From: Sequoia sempervirens
Taxonomy: Eukaryota > Streptophyta > Pinopsida > Cupressales > Cupressaceae
Direction of reading: 5' to 3'
NCBI GenBank assembly: GCA_007258455.2
Contig: VDFB02252616.1
Span: 125,713,953 to 125,777,952, forward strand
DNA length: 64,000 nucleotides
Part shown: piece after piece, positions 1 through 12,230 of the stretch
Layout: the number at the start of each line of letters is the position of its first letter
How positions within the stretch are numbered: the stretch's first letter is position 1
Program-made: the position numbers and the translations under genes
Notes under the pieces: generated by a model
Databases searched by the model: none
What the model saw: only the letters and a program-made list of their open reading frames with translations
Told to the model about the DNA's origin: nothing

Positions 1-45
1 ATCTTGTTAGCATTCACAAAAAATCTGCAATACTAGTCACCAAAT

Positions 46-57
46 GCTCTGATACCA
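46..57 (-). other. Primer-binding site of a minus-strand LTR element
   Basis: Read on the minus strand this is TGGTATCAGAGC, a perfect match to the initiator-methionine tRNA primer-binding site used by many plant Copia and Gypsy elements. The internal part of that element would lie to the left, outside the window, and its 5' LTR would begin a few bases to the right. No coding sequence is available to assign the superfamily. Confidence 0.6.
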
Positions 58-59
58 AA

Positions 60-1139
60 CTTGATCTAATTTAGGATCTAGAATAATTTCATAATTGAAT
101 GCTTGACTTAAAAAATTTAATGGAAACTCAAAAAACAAGTGTACATTATTGAAATTATGCTTTAAAAATCAAGGTGATAACTAGAATGTGAGAGAGAAGA
201 AGAGAGAAAGTGCAAACAATCTGATAACGAAGTTTGCCACAATCGTGACTACGTCTCCGGGTCCGCTCCAATAGAGTGAGACCGATCCAATTATTCCTCC
301 AGAAACTCAGTTACAATCTTCAGCATAGCCTCCCCTTGGATTACAAAGAAATCTTAAAATGCACTTCCAAAGTGCGTGAGAAAAAGCTTCTCCAAAAGCA
401 TGAAGTTACAATAAGATTTCTCCAAGGAAGAAAAATCCCAACACTCCACTTACAAAAATCACCTCCCAAAATTCTATCTCCCAAGTTCAATAACTTGGTT
501 ACAAAAATGTATCACCAATTTTCCTCCAAAATCCCCTTACAAAAATAATTAGCTAAAACACACAAACTCTCACCCATTTACCCCTTTTTATACACCAATT
601 TTACCCAATTTGGTGTATAACAACTTGATTTACAATCTCCCCAAATTTACATGTAAATCTAAAAGAAATCTCCTCGTTACATAATAAAATATCTTCAAGA
701 TAAATAACGAAGGGCCCTTATAATTTTGGGCTTACAAAGGAAAATAATAATCCCTATAATTTTGTTTTGATAACTCTTACAGGATTATTTATATATTTTT
801 AAGAAGATCTTTTAAATTTTATCCCTTAAAAATAATCCCATTTCTATCTTATTGGAGATTATCCCTTTTGAATAGGGGTAATAATAATTAAAAAAGAGTT
901 TAAAATCCCTTAAAATAAGGATTCCATGAAAATAGTTTTTTTTTAAAAATAACATAGAAAGCTTTTAAAGCAAAACTCATGGCTTTAAAATAGGGTGGCT
1001 TTAATATGAGCTTTAAGATAGGTGGAAATCCTTTAATATAGGAGATCCCATGTTTATTAAAAGAATGTGGCATTTTTTATTATTTTTTATTTGTTTTATA
1101 TATTTTATTATTTTAATTATTTTTATTTTTTTTATAAAA
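60..1139 (-). repeat. Probable 5' LTR of the element primed at 46-57
   Basis: This AT-rich stretch has no believable gene. Its left edge abuts the minus-strand primer-binding site, so at least its first few hundred bases are expected to be LTR. I cannot place the outer edge because no second copy is in the window. The short ORF at 276-548 lies wholly inside and has no recognisable content. Confidence 0.4.
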
Positions 1140-1639
1140 ATAATATGCCACGTGGAGGAGTGAGATGATGCCATATCAAAATTTCATTCTCTAGTCAAAG
1201 ACTTTGGAGTGATGTGTCCGCTGACTAGACTGATGATGTGGCGTTGATTGGACTACCACGTGTCCACGCATGATTGGCCGACTTTGACTGCTCATAACTT
1301 GGGCAAACAAACTCCAATTTTGATGAAACGAACATCGTTGGAAAGCTTGCAATGAGCTCTTTGCATTGACACCAATCTTGACCACTTTTGACAAATTTGA
1401 TTTTTTGACCTTTTTTTAACTTGGGTCTTTGAGTTGATTGAAGGTTTGACTGAGTGTATCTCGAGCACCGTAGCTCCGATTGACTCCATTCGAGTTGCAT
1501 TGGAGTTAGAATTCCCAATATTTTTTGATGAAGATGTTTCTGGAAAAAAAAATGAGGAACTTCAAAATTTGACAAAATCCTCTGGATCAATAGGACCCTC
1601 CCTTGGTATTTTTTTGGTGGTATTTTAATGATTTAAATT
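1140..1639. other. Stretch without a recognisable gene
   Basis: Overlapping short ORFs occur on both strands (for example 1225-1590 minus and 1434-1628 plus) but none resembles a protein family. Base composition is less AT-rich than the left neighbour. It may be untranslated leader or LTR sequence of an old retroelement; nothing visible decides this. Confidence 0.3.
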
Positions 1640-2420
1640 CAAGATTTGATGTCAACTTGTGTTATTTCAATTTCAGGAATTAGGGGTAAGATAAGTATAA
1701 ATATAAGGTTTTTTCACATAGTTTCATCTAAGATTTCAAGTATTCAAGTCCTAATAGAAAATTTATGAGTTCAAGAGTTTACAAGAGCATTCAAGAAGGA
1801 ATCCAAGGGAAGATTTATAGAAGTTTATTGCATCAATGAAGATATCAATCATCACGTCAAAGTCATGCATGTTGTTGAGCTAATGTGATGATGTAGCATT
1901 GGTGATCAAGTTCAAGTATTCAAAGCCATTATCTTATGTCAAGTTCATGATCAAGATCTACACTCATTGAGGCCATTTCATGCTAAATTTCAAATTCACA
2001 GTACAAGGTTTCAACAAGGTTTGGTGAGTTGTTACATATTGTTGTTCATTCATCATTCCTTTGTGCATTGTTTCATTTCAAGGTTTAATTTCCAAAATGG
2101 GGTTTGACCAAGGCAAACCCCTATCACCTAACAAAACAACATTTTTCTTCTCCTTTGATGTGTGATTGCTGGTTTTAGATTGAAGATCAATTGTAGAGAA
2201 AAAGTTGCAAAGTTGTTAAAGTTGTCACTTTCTTGCAAAATCATAGAAATTGATCTACAAATTTTTTTTTTGAGTTTCTGATAGTGCCTGACTAGAATTT
2301 GGGAGTGTAGACATTAGAGAACAAAACCCATAAAGCTTTTTTCCAAAAACCTAGCCAAGACCCATTCACCGCTAGGCTAATGAGTCCTTAGTGAGGCCCA
2401 AAAAAACACTTTTTGCAATA
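1640..2420 (+). repeat. Dispersed repeat R1, left copy
   Basis: This block matches 12840-13610 in the same orientation. Shared landmarks are a TATA-like AGTATAAATATAAGG near 1696, a run of short TTCAAGAG/CATTCAAG words, and a GGGGTTTGACCAAGG-like word near 2100. Two direct copies about 11.2 kb apart with a promoter-like motif suggest old LTRs or two copies of one solo-LTR family. No target-site duplication was found. Confidence 0.5.
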
Positions 2421-2582
2421 GGTACACAACATTTGACCCTCTTAAAACTTTCCTTTTGATTGCTATATAGGTTAGGTTTGACTTATGATTTATTATTACT
2501 ATCATAATTGAATGAAATTAGAAGAATATGGTTTATTATAATATCCATCTTTCACACACCCCATTTTTATTTATTTTAGAAA

Positions 2583-5500
2583 CATCAGGCCAAACTAGAT
2601 TGTCATGCAAAAATAGTAGAACATTTAGATGATCTTGGAAACTGGGTGTCATTGCAAGGAATACCTAGGGAAGTTAAGCTACAACAAATTTCCATTGTAC
2701 AAATGTATAAAGTGAAGAAGAAAGGTTGTCAACTCTTCGTAGTGAAAATAGAGAAACTTGAGGAATGCAAAGAGTTCATTTCTCAAGATGATGTAATACA
2801 TTACGAACCTCAAGACTCCCAAGATACTGAAAAAGGTGAGGTGGTAGAATCTAAAAAGAAGGATATGGAGAAATATCCTATCCTACAATTTTTTTTTGAT
2901 GAATTTCCAAATGAATTACATAGATTAGCTCCCAAGAGAATGTTTGACTTCTCCATCAAGATAGTTCTAGGGTCAGAGCCTATATCAAAAGTGTCATGTA
3001 GGATGAACACAACAAAATAAATGGATCTAAAAGATCAATTAGAAGAATTTCTATCAGAGGGACTAATAAGACCTTGTGTTTTTCCCTGGGGAGCGCCAAT
3101 GATCTTTGATAAGAAGAAACATGGTACATTGCACTTATGTGTTGACTATCGGTTGCTTAACAAAGAAATGATAAAAAATAAGTATTTTTTGCCATGTATC
3201 CATAATCTCTTTGATAAAAGGTAAGGAGCGATAGTGTTTTCGAAGATTGATAGATATGGTCAGGTTATCATCAACTAAGGATTAAGGAAAAATACATTTT
3301 GAAAACAACTTTCAAGACTAGGTACGGTCATTACGAGTTCACCGTCCTCCCATTTGGGCTAACAAATGCACCAATAGCATTCATGAACCTAATGAATAAT
3401 GTATGTAGGGACTACTTAGATAGGTTTGTGTTGGTATTCTTGGATGATATTTAATCTACTCTAAGAATGAACAGGAGCATATTCAACATTTATAGATTGT
3501 TCTCCAATGGTTAAGAGAGCTTAAGCTATATTGGAAACTCTCAAAGTTTACCTTTCTTTCAGAAGGAAGTATAGTATTTTGGTCATGTGATTTTAGCTAA
3601 TGGGATTGTAGTTGATCCAACAAAGATAAAAGTGATGCTTGAGTGCCTAGTGCCTAGGAATGTGCTCGAAGTTGGGAGTTTTATGGGTCTGACTAGGTAT
3701 ACCAAAAGTCTATTGAAATTTTTTGAAGAATAGCTTTTCCCATCACTTCATAGCAAAGGAAAGGGAAGAAGTTTGAGTGGTCTTAGAAATTTCAAGCAAC
3801 ATTTGACCAACTCAAGGAGAAGAGCTAGATGATAACTTTATTATTATTATAGATGCTTTAGGATAATTTTTGGGTGGAGCATTGATGTAGGAAGGGTGAG
3901 TCATAGCCCATGAGTCAAGGAAGTTGAAGCCTTATGAGAAAAATTATGCTTTGCATTATTTGGAGTTAACAATAGTTTTCCATGCATTATAGATGTGGAG
4001 ACACTATCTATTGGGGAAACCATTTGAATTGGACACTAATCATCATGGTCTAAAGTATTTTATTACTCAACCTAATTTGAAAGCATGGAAAAGGATATGG
4101 TTGGAAGTAATATCTAATTATGATTTCAACATTAGTTATATCAAGGGGAAGGAAAATCAAGTTGTCAATGCCCTAAGTCATAGGAGGCATATCTCTTGAA
4201 TGATATCAATTCAAAATAACTTCAAAGGTAAAGTGTTACAAGAATCCAAGGGTGATGAGTTTTATGAACAAGTCAAGCAAGAACTCTTAGATAATCCACA
4301 AGATTTAAGGTACAAAGGATATCACTTTGATTCTAATGGGTTGTTAAGGTTTAAGAGAAGGATTTATGTACCTAACTCTAGGGATTTAAGGAACTTGGTA
4401 TGGAAAGAAGTTCACAATGTACCATATTCTAAACATTCTGGTGTAACTAAGATGTTGCTTGATGTAGAGCCATTGTATTTCTAGAAGGGAATGAAAGGGG
4501 ATGCTACAATATTTTTAGCAAGTTGCTTACAATGTGAAAGAAAGAAGGAAAAGCACTATCACCCTGTAGGTCTTTTTGTATTCTCATGAAGTTCCAGAAA
4601 GTAAGTGGCAAGTCATTAGCATGGATTTTGTGCAAGGTCTTCTAATGTCAAGGAATACACACAATTCCATTCTAGTATTGGTGGAAAAGCTTACAAAGGT
4701 GGATCACTTTATACTAGGGAATCTGACTAATGGAGCTCCTATAATAGCTTGAAAGTTCATTCAAGATGTATTTATATTGCATGGAATTCTTGAAAAGATT
4801 ATTTCTAATAGGGATGCTTGCATGACATCTAGATTTTGGAAAACCTTATTTTCTTCACTTGGGACTCAATTGAACATAAGTTCAACATATTATTTAGAAA
4901 TAGATGGAAAAAATGAAAGGGTGAACCTAGTGTTAGAGGATCTACTAAGGATGTATTCCATGTATCAGCAATACAGATGGGAGGATTACCTACCTTTGAT
5001 CAAGTTTTCATATAATAACTCTTATAATTCTTCAATCAAGATGGCTTCATTTGAAGCATTATATGGCAGAAAGTGTCAAAATCCTATAAACTGGGATAAG
5101 CTATAGGATACGATAAGCCTTGGGCTAGAAATTTTATCAAAAATGGAGGAGAAAGTTGGAATTATCAAGAAGATGCTAGAAGAAGCTAATGATAGGTAGA
5201 AGAGTTATATAGATTCCATATGGGTACACAATAACTTCTCAGTAGGAGAGAAGGTTTTGTTGAGAGTTAAACCTCACAAGACTTCTATAAAGTTTGGAAA
5301 GTCATTAAAACTAGCTTTGCGCTACATAGGTCCCTTTGAGGTTCTTGAGAAAGTCAACCTTGTTATGTATAGAATTTATTTTTTTCCATCTATTGCTAGA
5401 ATTCATAATGTCTTTCATGTCGCATATCTTAAGAAGCACATACTAGGGGATAACCATGTTATTGATTGGAATTATTTATAGGTATATGACCCATGAGTGG

Positions 5501-5769
5501 TAAAAGTTTAGCCTTTCAAAGTGTTTAGAACAAATAAACTTCACTTATGTAATAGCGAGGTTCTGTAATGCAAGGTCCAATGGGATTAGTATGCAAATGA
5601 TTCTGCTGCTTGGGAAGACTATGCTAAGATGAAGTAAAAGTTTCCACAAGTCCTGCTAGATTTTCAAAACTCCTAAAAATAAATGATGTTTTATAATGTT
5701 ATGTTTTATGTTATGTTCTTCTTTGATACTTAAAATCATCAGGGATGATGATTCACAATAGTGGGAATA
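2583..5769 (+). pseudogene. Decayed pol of a Ty3/gypsy chromovirus (element 1)
   Basis: This is the remnant of a Gypsy polyprotein. In order I see the tail of the aspartic protease and linker (2583-3020), reverse transcriptase (3021-3700, with an FLDD-type active site near 3436-3447), RNase H (about 3830-4199), the integrase zinc-binding region (4200-4540), integrase core (4600-5106), integrase C-terminal domain (5257-5481) and a chromodomain-like tail (about 5490-5675). Several stops and frameshifts break the frame. In RNase H an expected catalytic Asp reads Asn (TNHH), and the second integrase Asp also reads Asn (ISNRD). The 5' part (gag and most of protease) is missing: coding starts abruptly at 2583 next to repeat R1. 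The order RT-RH-IN-chromodomain identifies a chromovirus. It cannot be active. Confidence 0.9.
5760..5769 (+). other. Polypurine tract of element 1
   Basis: AGTGGGAATA lies directly before TGTTACGCCCC, the expected position of a plus-strand primer ahead of a 3' LTR, about 85 bases after the chromodomain remnant. Confidence 0.55.
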
Positions 5770-6114
5770 TGTTACGCCCCATGTGTTATTACCTATTTAC
5801 TATTACCTTGTTTGGTTAAAAAATATTAATATATGAATCTTGATGGAAATATGATGAATGAATGTTTGATTCAATTTGATGTTTTATATGATTCTGAAGA
5901 TGAAATATATGATGCATATGAATTCATTGTTATCAACTAAATACTATTGTAATTTACTAAGTTGGATGCAATAATATATTCATACCTTCGAAAGATAGAG
6001 GAAGTATCACTCAGGAGAAGAACTTGGTTTGGTAACCCTTAATGAGCCTAACTAAGCATACACACACTCACATCCTAGTTGGTATAAGTTGGGTGAAGTT
6101 AGTTTTGGGAAATT
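5770..6114 (+). repeat. Start of the 3' LTR of element 1, truncated
   Basis: The block begins TGTTACGCCCC just after the polypurine tract and has no coding content. It stops at 6115, where a minus-strand LTR of another family starts. No 5' LTR copy is in the window, so the start is inferred from the TG dinucleotide, the tract and the distance to pol. Confidence 0.55.
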
Positions 6115-7159
6115 TGATGTAGATCTAGGAGTATTCAACAACATATCTCACAAAACTTCAACAATAATTCAAAGCAATCTTGTATAACACATGTTGTTAG
6201 TCATTTTATATCACATTGGAAACATAACCATGGCAACCCACAATTTAATGTAAGGAACAATCACTAATAACTTTCAAAATGCAAATAATGGTGCCAATAT
6301 CTTTGGTGAGAATGAATAAAACATATTTATAGACTTTTACTTCAATTTTTATGAAGATCCAACAATGGAAAAGAAAGTTATTGCAATTTTCCCAAAGTTG
6401 CAAACCCTAGATAGGGTTCATATCTTCCCTCACAAAAATGGTCATAACTTATTCAAATATTAATGAAATTTGATGATAGTTGAATAAAATTAAATTAGAT
6501 TCACATGGAAACAAAATCCAATTGGTTTTAGATCCCAAATATATACTTTATAATCTGTACCATCACATTTTTTAGACTGTAAATTCTGCACAATATTGTT
6601 AGAATAGGGAAGTCTCACCAAAATAGTCATATCTTCCACAAAACTCAATAAAATTCAATGAGAAAAAAATAATTGGAAACTAGAAATAGATATATTTTCA
6701 TCCATATATTATAATCCATTATTTTTTTCAATACCAGGCCATACAAAACACAACTTCAGCATGGAAACAATGTCAAAATCAGAAAATACACACAAAATTT
6801 GAGGTTTCCATTCATCAAACTTTAAAAATGGTGTCTCCAACCTCCAATTCTAGTTTTGGAGGGTGTAATTATAAATTTCCTAAAAAAATCAAGTGTTTTC
6901 AACCACCTTTTGATTAGTTTACTAACAAAACACCTTAATGACACTTTTTAACAAGTTGCTTGATAACTTTCTTGAGCAACTTTTACAATATGGAACAACT
7001 TTAAACATTATTTGAAAAATGACTTAAAATATGACTTCCTAAGAATAAAAAACCTCTAAAATGGTTTAAAAAACCTTATTATAAGGCCCAATACACAAAA
7101 TAGAGAAAATATTTAAAAATGGCCTCATGGAGGCAAGAAATCAAACAGGTGCTCCTGCA
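6115..7159 (-). repeat. LTR of a minus-strand element (family D)
   Basis: On the minus strand the block starts TGCAGGAGCACC (7159 downward) and ends in ACATCA (6115). The last ~200 bases match, in inverted orientation, the end of the LTR fragment at 7485-7683. The minus-strand start shares its first 12 bases with the 3' LTR of element B (54372). It may be a 3' LTR whose internal region continues to the right for a short distance. No target duplication was found. Confidence 0.55.
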
Positions 7160-7484
7160 CCAAACTCCCGGGGGAAAAAGAATTCAAGCCCCTTTCAATT
7201 GTCTTCTTCTTGATATTCTAATTTATTTTCACTATGTCCTTCATATTGGAAATTATCCTTGGTTCCTTCTTCCTCTTCTTCTTATACCATCTCTTCTCCA
7301 TCATCTTCTCAACTTCTAAGCTCCAAAACTCCATTTCTTGTGTATAAACCTTAGTAACATCATCTATATCTTCATTCTCATCATTAGAGTACCATATAGA
7401 AACATGTTTACCATAACCATAACCTATATCATACTCTTTCAAACCTTCATATACCTCATTAGCAAACAAATATGCAACATCTAT
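7160..7484 (-). other. Possible internal remnant of family D
   Basis: The stretch lies between the minus-strand LTR start and the next LTR fragment. A minus-strand ORF at 7218-7469 (about 83 codons, acidic then lysine-rich) is not a family I recognise. The sequence next to the LTR start ends in GG on the minus strand, as before other LTRs of this type, but is not strongly purine-rich. Confidence 0.3.
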
Positions 7485-7683
7485 ATCTCACTGGATTGAT
7501 TGGCTTCATTATTTGTTTTGTGGAAGTTATCAATGACTGTTTGTTGCATTAAATTGTGGGCTACCATAGTTATGTTTCCAATGTCATATAGAATGCTTAA
7601 TAGCATGTGTTATACAAAGATTTCTTTGAATTATTATTGAAATTTTGTGAGAAGTGTTGTCTAATCTTCCTAGCTCTGCATCA
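7485..7683 (+). repeat. 3' end of a 5' LTR, family D
   Basis: Reverse-complement similarity to 6115-6310 is clear, for example CATTAAATTGTGGG and TTATGTTTCCAATGT in both. It ends CTCTGCATCA, three bases before a primer-binding site, so it is the end of a 5' LTR of a plus-strand element. The first part of that LTR is absent. Confidence 0.6.
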
Positions 7684-7686
7684 AAT

Positions 7687-7698
7687 TGGTATCAGAGC
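7687..7698 (+). other. Primer-binding site (initiator Met tRNA)
   Basis: TGGTATCAGAGC, a perfect primer-binding site, lies three bases after the LTR end at 7683. Confidence 0.7.
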
Positions 7699-8364
7699 TT
7701 GAAGATGCTCTAGGAAAGTTTTTTATGATTAATTTGTTTCTAATGGTTAGTTGAGATTGTTGGTTGGTTGCAAGTGCTTATCCATCTAAGCTGCATTGAG
7801 AAATTCCAAGAGACTAAGGAAGAGTAAGTGGAATGCCCTAGGTGAGGAAATTTGAGTTGTGTTGTAGTTAGAACCTAATGGATTCTTGTCTAAAGAAGCA
7901 CTGAAGTATTGCAGCTCTAATGAAGGATACTCCACTAATGGGAGTAGTTGAAAAGGAGTTGAGAATGTGAAGGAAGATTGTTGAGGAGAAGTAGTTTGCA
8001 AGGATAGTCCTATTTCCTTGGTTGAGAAAAGTGTGCAAGGACAGTCCTATGTCCTTGTTGAGCAAAGAGTTGCTGAAAAGATGAAAAGGATAGTTATATG
8101 TCCTTTTGGAAGAGGAAAAGATGATTGAGAACCTGATGATGAAGACTGAGAAAGGAAAAGAGGAAAAGAGAAGATAGAGATGAAGGAAAGAAGATGACAA
8201 GAGAAAACAAGGATAAAGAGAAGACAAGTAAAGAAGACAAGGCAATGAAAAATGGAGGTGAAGAAGGAACACGAACAAGACAGGTTTTTTTTTTGTGGGT
8301 ACAAGTGAAGATAATGCAATGTGTTTCCAAGGGACTTGGAAAGCTTTGTTGGTTGGTTGTATGG
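7699..8364 (+). mobile_element. Short interior of a non-autonomous LTR element
   Basis: This 0.67 kb interior lies between a primer-binding site and a new LTR start at 8365. It has no recognisable gag or pol. From about 8090 to 8280 it is almost entirely purine (GAAGA/AGGAAA words) on the plus strand. The arrangement is that of a small non-autonomous or internally deleted LTR element. The apparent 5' and 3' LTRs are not obviously alike, so the two ends may come from different insertions. Confidence 0.45.
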
Positions 8365-10224
8365 TGCAGGAGCACCCAGGACATTGAATGCCTTCAAAAG
8401 ACTAATATGTGAATTTATAATGTTCAAGTCAAAATTCATGTGTCAAAACCATGTAAAGGCTAAATTTAATCTATTTAAGGTCATGAGTAAGTCTAAGGTG
8501 GTCAAGGAAAGGAAAAGTGCAAAACTAGTAATATTGTCATATTGTCAAATATGTAAAAAAATAAAAAGAAGAAATGTGAAAGAACAAGTGTAAGGAAAGT
8601 GTAAGGTCATTCAAGGTAGTTTAAGGGGTGGTTATTAGTTGGAAAAGTTATAAAAATCTTGGAGAGGTGAGGAAAAGCAGCAATCTTGTATTCTTGTAAC
8701 AAAATTTTGAATAAAAATTCCCTGTTTTCCTATGTTAGCAGCACTTTACTCCATTCTTTTTATCTTTGCATTGATAGATCAATAATATCAAGTCATATTT
8801 TGTGTGTTCAAAAATTAGAAGGAGTTAGTCTCATTTCAGGTAGTTAGAAAGTTCATTTTTTAAAGAAAAAATGTATTAAAAGCAACTTCCTATACCCGGG
8901 CAAAGTTATTTTTTCCAGTGATTTTCAGAGTCCTTTAAGAAAGAATTCACCATCCCACCAAATTTAGGATTATATGTTGGTGGGATGTAATGTTTAGGAA
9001 GTTTTTACGGTGTTTAGGATTTTTATATGTGCAGGGGTATCAACGATATGAAACCATGTTGTTGTTTTAGGGCAATTTCTGAGTTTTCATCTTGAAAAAT
9101 GGGGGTTCCAAGAAGGTTTTTGAAGAAATAATGCGTGCATGGAATGGGAGATGGAGTCAAATGATTTAGAATAAATATTGTGACATGTTTCAATTGTTTT
9201 ATGGAATGCATGAGGTTTGTAAGGGTGATATTCATGAAACCCTCTCTCTTTTTGGTGTATTTCACCCTATAAACAAGTGTTTGGTAAAATAATGTGTTTT
9301 TAAGTTCCTCCACTCTGAAAAATGATGAGATCTTGATTTTTATGACATGCTTAAAAAAAATTTGAGGTTTTTTGACAAATTGGAGTTGAAAAAAAGGTGG
9401 ATTCTTTGTAAAATAGGCCTATTCTAGTAGCCTTTTTAGGTGCACAGTCTGAGAATCTGAAGATTTCTTTGAGACAGTCATTGTAAGATTTTTTTTTGTT
9501 GATATGGACATTAAGTGGTCTCTAAATATGGTTTGGTTCTTGGGATTTGCATTAGATTTGTGAGTTTTACCTGCTTTAGGGCATGGGGTCCTATTTAACA
9601 AATAATGCCTTGATGTCATAGAAATGGGAAATCTGATAACACAGTGTAAAGAATGGTTACAAATGGTTGAATATTGTCTTTTAATGTTGTGACAAGTTGT
9701 TTATAAGTTTGGATAAGGATTCTAAGGTAGGATGATGTTTTTGACTGTGTGGAGCAAGGTTACTCAATGAACATTTAAACAATAATGAATTCTTGAGGCT
9801 ACAAAAGTGGAAGGTTTGTTAGGACACAGTTATGGATGAATTATTGGTTTGTCTTAGATGTAATAATCATGCATTTAAGGATGCTTCTATGTTTTGAGGG
9901 AGGTCATAAGGTTTGTTGTTTTGGGTGACTTGAACAAGGACTTCTTCATAAGTTAGGTTTGACTGTAAGTTTGAGAAAAAGAGGTAAGGTTGCTTTGTAT
10001 CTATCATAATAATGACATTAAAGATGTGTAGAGGTATTATATAGAGATGGATAGCTAATGGAATGTTTAGTTGTTATTTTTCCTTGAAGAATGAAAGTGA
10101 TTTTTGATGAAAGTTAAGTGAAAAAAATTATGTTTAACATTTGATCTTCTCCTAATTTTGTTTGGGATTGAAATCCCTTGAAGAAATGATGATGTTGTGG
10201 GGTTTGGTATGATGCTCTGCATCA
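8365..10224 (+). repeat. LTR-like block 2
   Basis: The block starts TGCAGGAGCACCC after ATGG and ends CTCTGCATCA, the same termini as other LTRs here. A TATA-like TTATAAAAATC lies near 8648 and an AATAAA signal near 8709, consistent with an LTR promoter and polyadenylation site. At about 1.86 kb it is long, and may contain more than one unit. Small ORFs inside (8321-8593, 9023-9313) are not recognised. Confidence 0.45.
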
Positions 10225-10773
10225 AATATTAATGGAGGTGGCATCAAAGTGGCATAGTTCAATATTGAGAAAGGAAAAGAGCATGCGTGAAAATGTGTTA
10301 TTAGGAACCAATAAATGCCCTACAGTTAAGACTAGGTCTGAAAAACAAACAAAGTTTGTAGGAAATACAATACCTAAGTTTGATTTGACAGTGACAAAGC
10401 AAGGTAAAGGGGCAGTAAGTGAAAGACAAGAAAAATAAGGAAAGAAAGATAGTTGCAAGCATGAAGGTGCCAAAGAAGGGAAGACAACAAATTATTACTA
10501 ATCCTTTTTTTTATGCAAGTGAAAAACATAGTAAACAATCAAATGATGGTCAAAGAAAGGATGAAAGACTGTTTGTAGGTCTGAGGATAAAGAAGAGGGA
10601 AAATGCATGTATCAATACATTCCAAAATGCTAGAAGTGCAAGGAAGAATGTTAATCTAGTATACATGAACCATTTGAATGGATTTGTGAACCAATGGCAC
10701 ATCTATGAAGCATGGAGACAGTGGCTTCAAGGAAAACTCATGAGGCATGAGTCTTTTCTAGGGGAGTGTATGG
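10225..10773 (+). other. Unrecognised interior with a lysine-rich ORF
   Basis: This lies between LTR-like block 2 and LTR-like block 3. The plus-strand ORF at 10419-10778 (about 119 codons from ATG at 10419) is rich in Lys and Arg and ends near the next LTR start. I do not recognise it. By position it could be a relic of an internal coding region of an LTR element. No zinc knuckle or polymerase motif is visible. Confidence 0.3.
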
Positions 10774-12230
10774 TGTAGGAGCACCTACACCTCAACCTCC
10801 ATTTTGGATCCTTTGATGGTGAATATGTTAGGAAGATATTTTTTGAGTATTTTGATTTTTTTCATCTTCAATAAGGTCTAGTAAGACCATTGAGTAAGAT
10901 CTAGGGTGATTCTTTAAGTTTTGGAGTCAAAATGTAGAAAATTGCAATCTTGCAAAAATGTTGTCATGTAAGCCTTGAGAAGGAAAAATCCTAAATTTGT
11001 GCTTGGATATACAAGGTTGAGGTTTAAAATTTTCAATAAGGCTATTTTGAATCCATTAGAATGGTTTTAGGAGTCATAAGAGTTTAGGATTAAAAGTTGC
11101 TTCACAAAATGCAAAGTTGTCATGTTGACAATATGATGTAATCTCATTTTAATGTTGTAAACACCTTAACAACGGCTCCTTTATTCAAAAATTAGTTAAA
11201 GGAAATTGGGGAGGATGGGAGCATGTTTATAAAGCCTCCATGGGGTTGAGGCATAAAGGTTGTTTAAGTTTTGAAGCACTAATACAAAGAAAACTCTATA
11301 TTTTTCTAATTTTACAACATTTTTTCCTGTTCTTGTGCATTGTATGGTCTGGTACTTCATTGTACTACCTTCTAATTCATATGGATTGAAATAGGGAAAA
11401 ATTTTATTTCTTTTGGTGGTTATTTGAGGTAATTTTATCAAGTATTGAGTAAGTTACATCAATTTTAGTGAAAGTGGTTCTAAAACCTTGCAAAACAAGG
11501 GTTTGGTCACCAAAATGGATGTAATTCCCATTTCCACCATGGTAAAATCTGAAACTTGGTGGATTGGTAGATTTAAGACTCATTTACATTCTGAATTTTG
11601 TTTTAGAGTGAAAAATGGAGGTTTGCAAAAGTTATCTGATGCCCTAGGTCTGGTTTTTGCCTTGTAGAATCCAAAATGTGATCATTTAAATACATTATTT
11701 GTTGATTTTTGAGTATTTGAGTAAATATAATGGATTAAAATCATGGAAAAGGTCTTGGGGAACCTGTTGAAGTATTTTAAAGGAATTAGGGGTGTTGGGG
11801 TGTTCCTTGACAAGTTGATTCCTTCTTTGCACAAGCCAAATGAAGCCTTTTGGTGGCTTGTAAATTAGTTATACTTGCTCTTGGTGTTTGGTACGATGAT
11901 TTTGGGGATCTATAAGGGTCTATGTAAGAAGTATAAAACATATTTTATTTCTCTATTATTTTCCCTTAACAGATTTTTATCATGACTGTCCTATTGGTGA
12001 GTGCTAGAAGGAATGCATGGCATAATGGAAGCAATGGAGGAATGGGTGTTTCTGAGTGAAAATACAGGTTGGTTGATCATGTTTTGGCATGTTAAGATTT
12101 TCTACATCATCCCCGAGTCCTATTGATGTATTTGGATGTGAGATTCAATTTGAGTGAATAGGTTACTTGTTTGAAGGGTATAGTTGAATAAGTGTGTCAA
12201 GTTGGGTGCTTTCCTTGCCACTCTGCATCA
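10774..12230 (+). repeat. LTR-like block 3
   Basis: It starts TGTAGGAGCACC after ATGG and ends CTCTGCATCA. Three bases later TGGTAAGTGATC resembles a decayed primer-binding site. The interior is AT-rich and without a recognisable gene. The boundaries rest on terminal motifs only, because no full second copy is present. Confidence 0.4.

Noticed and set aside
8047..8439. Minus-strand hydrophobic ORFs as membrane proteins.
   Set aside because: They are the antisense of a pure purine tract; hydrophobicity comes from TTC/CTT runs.
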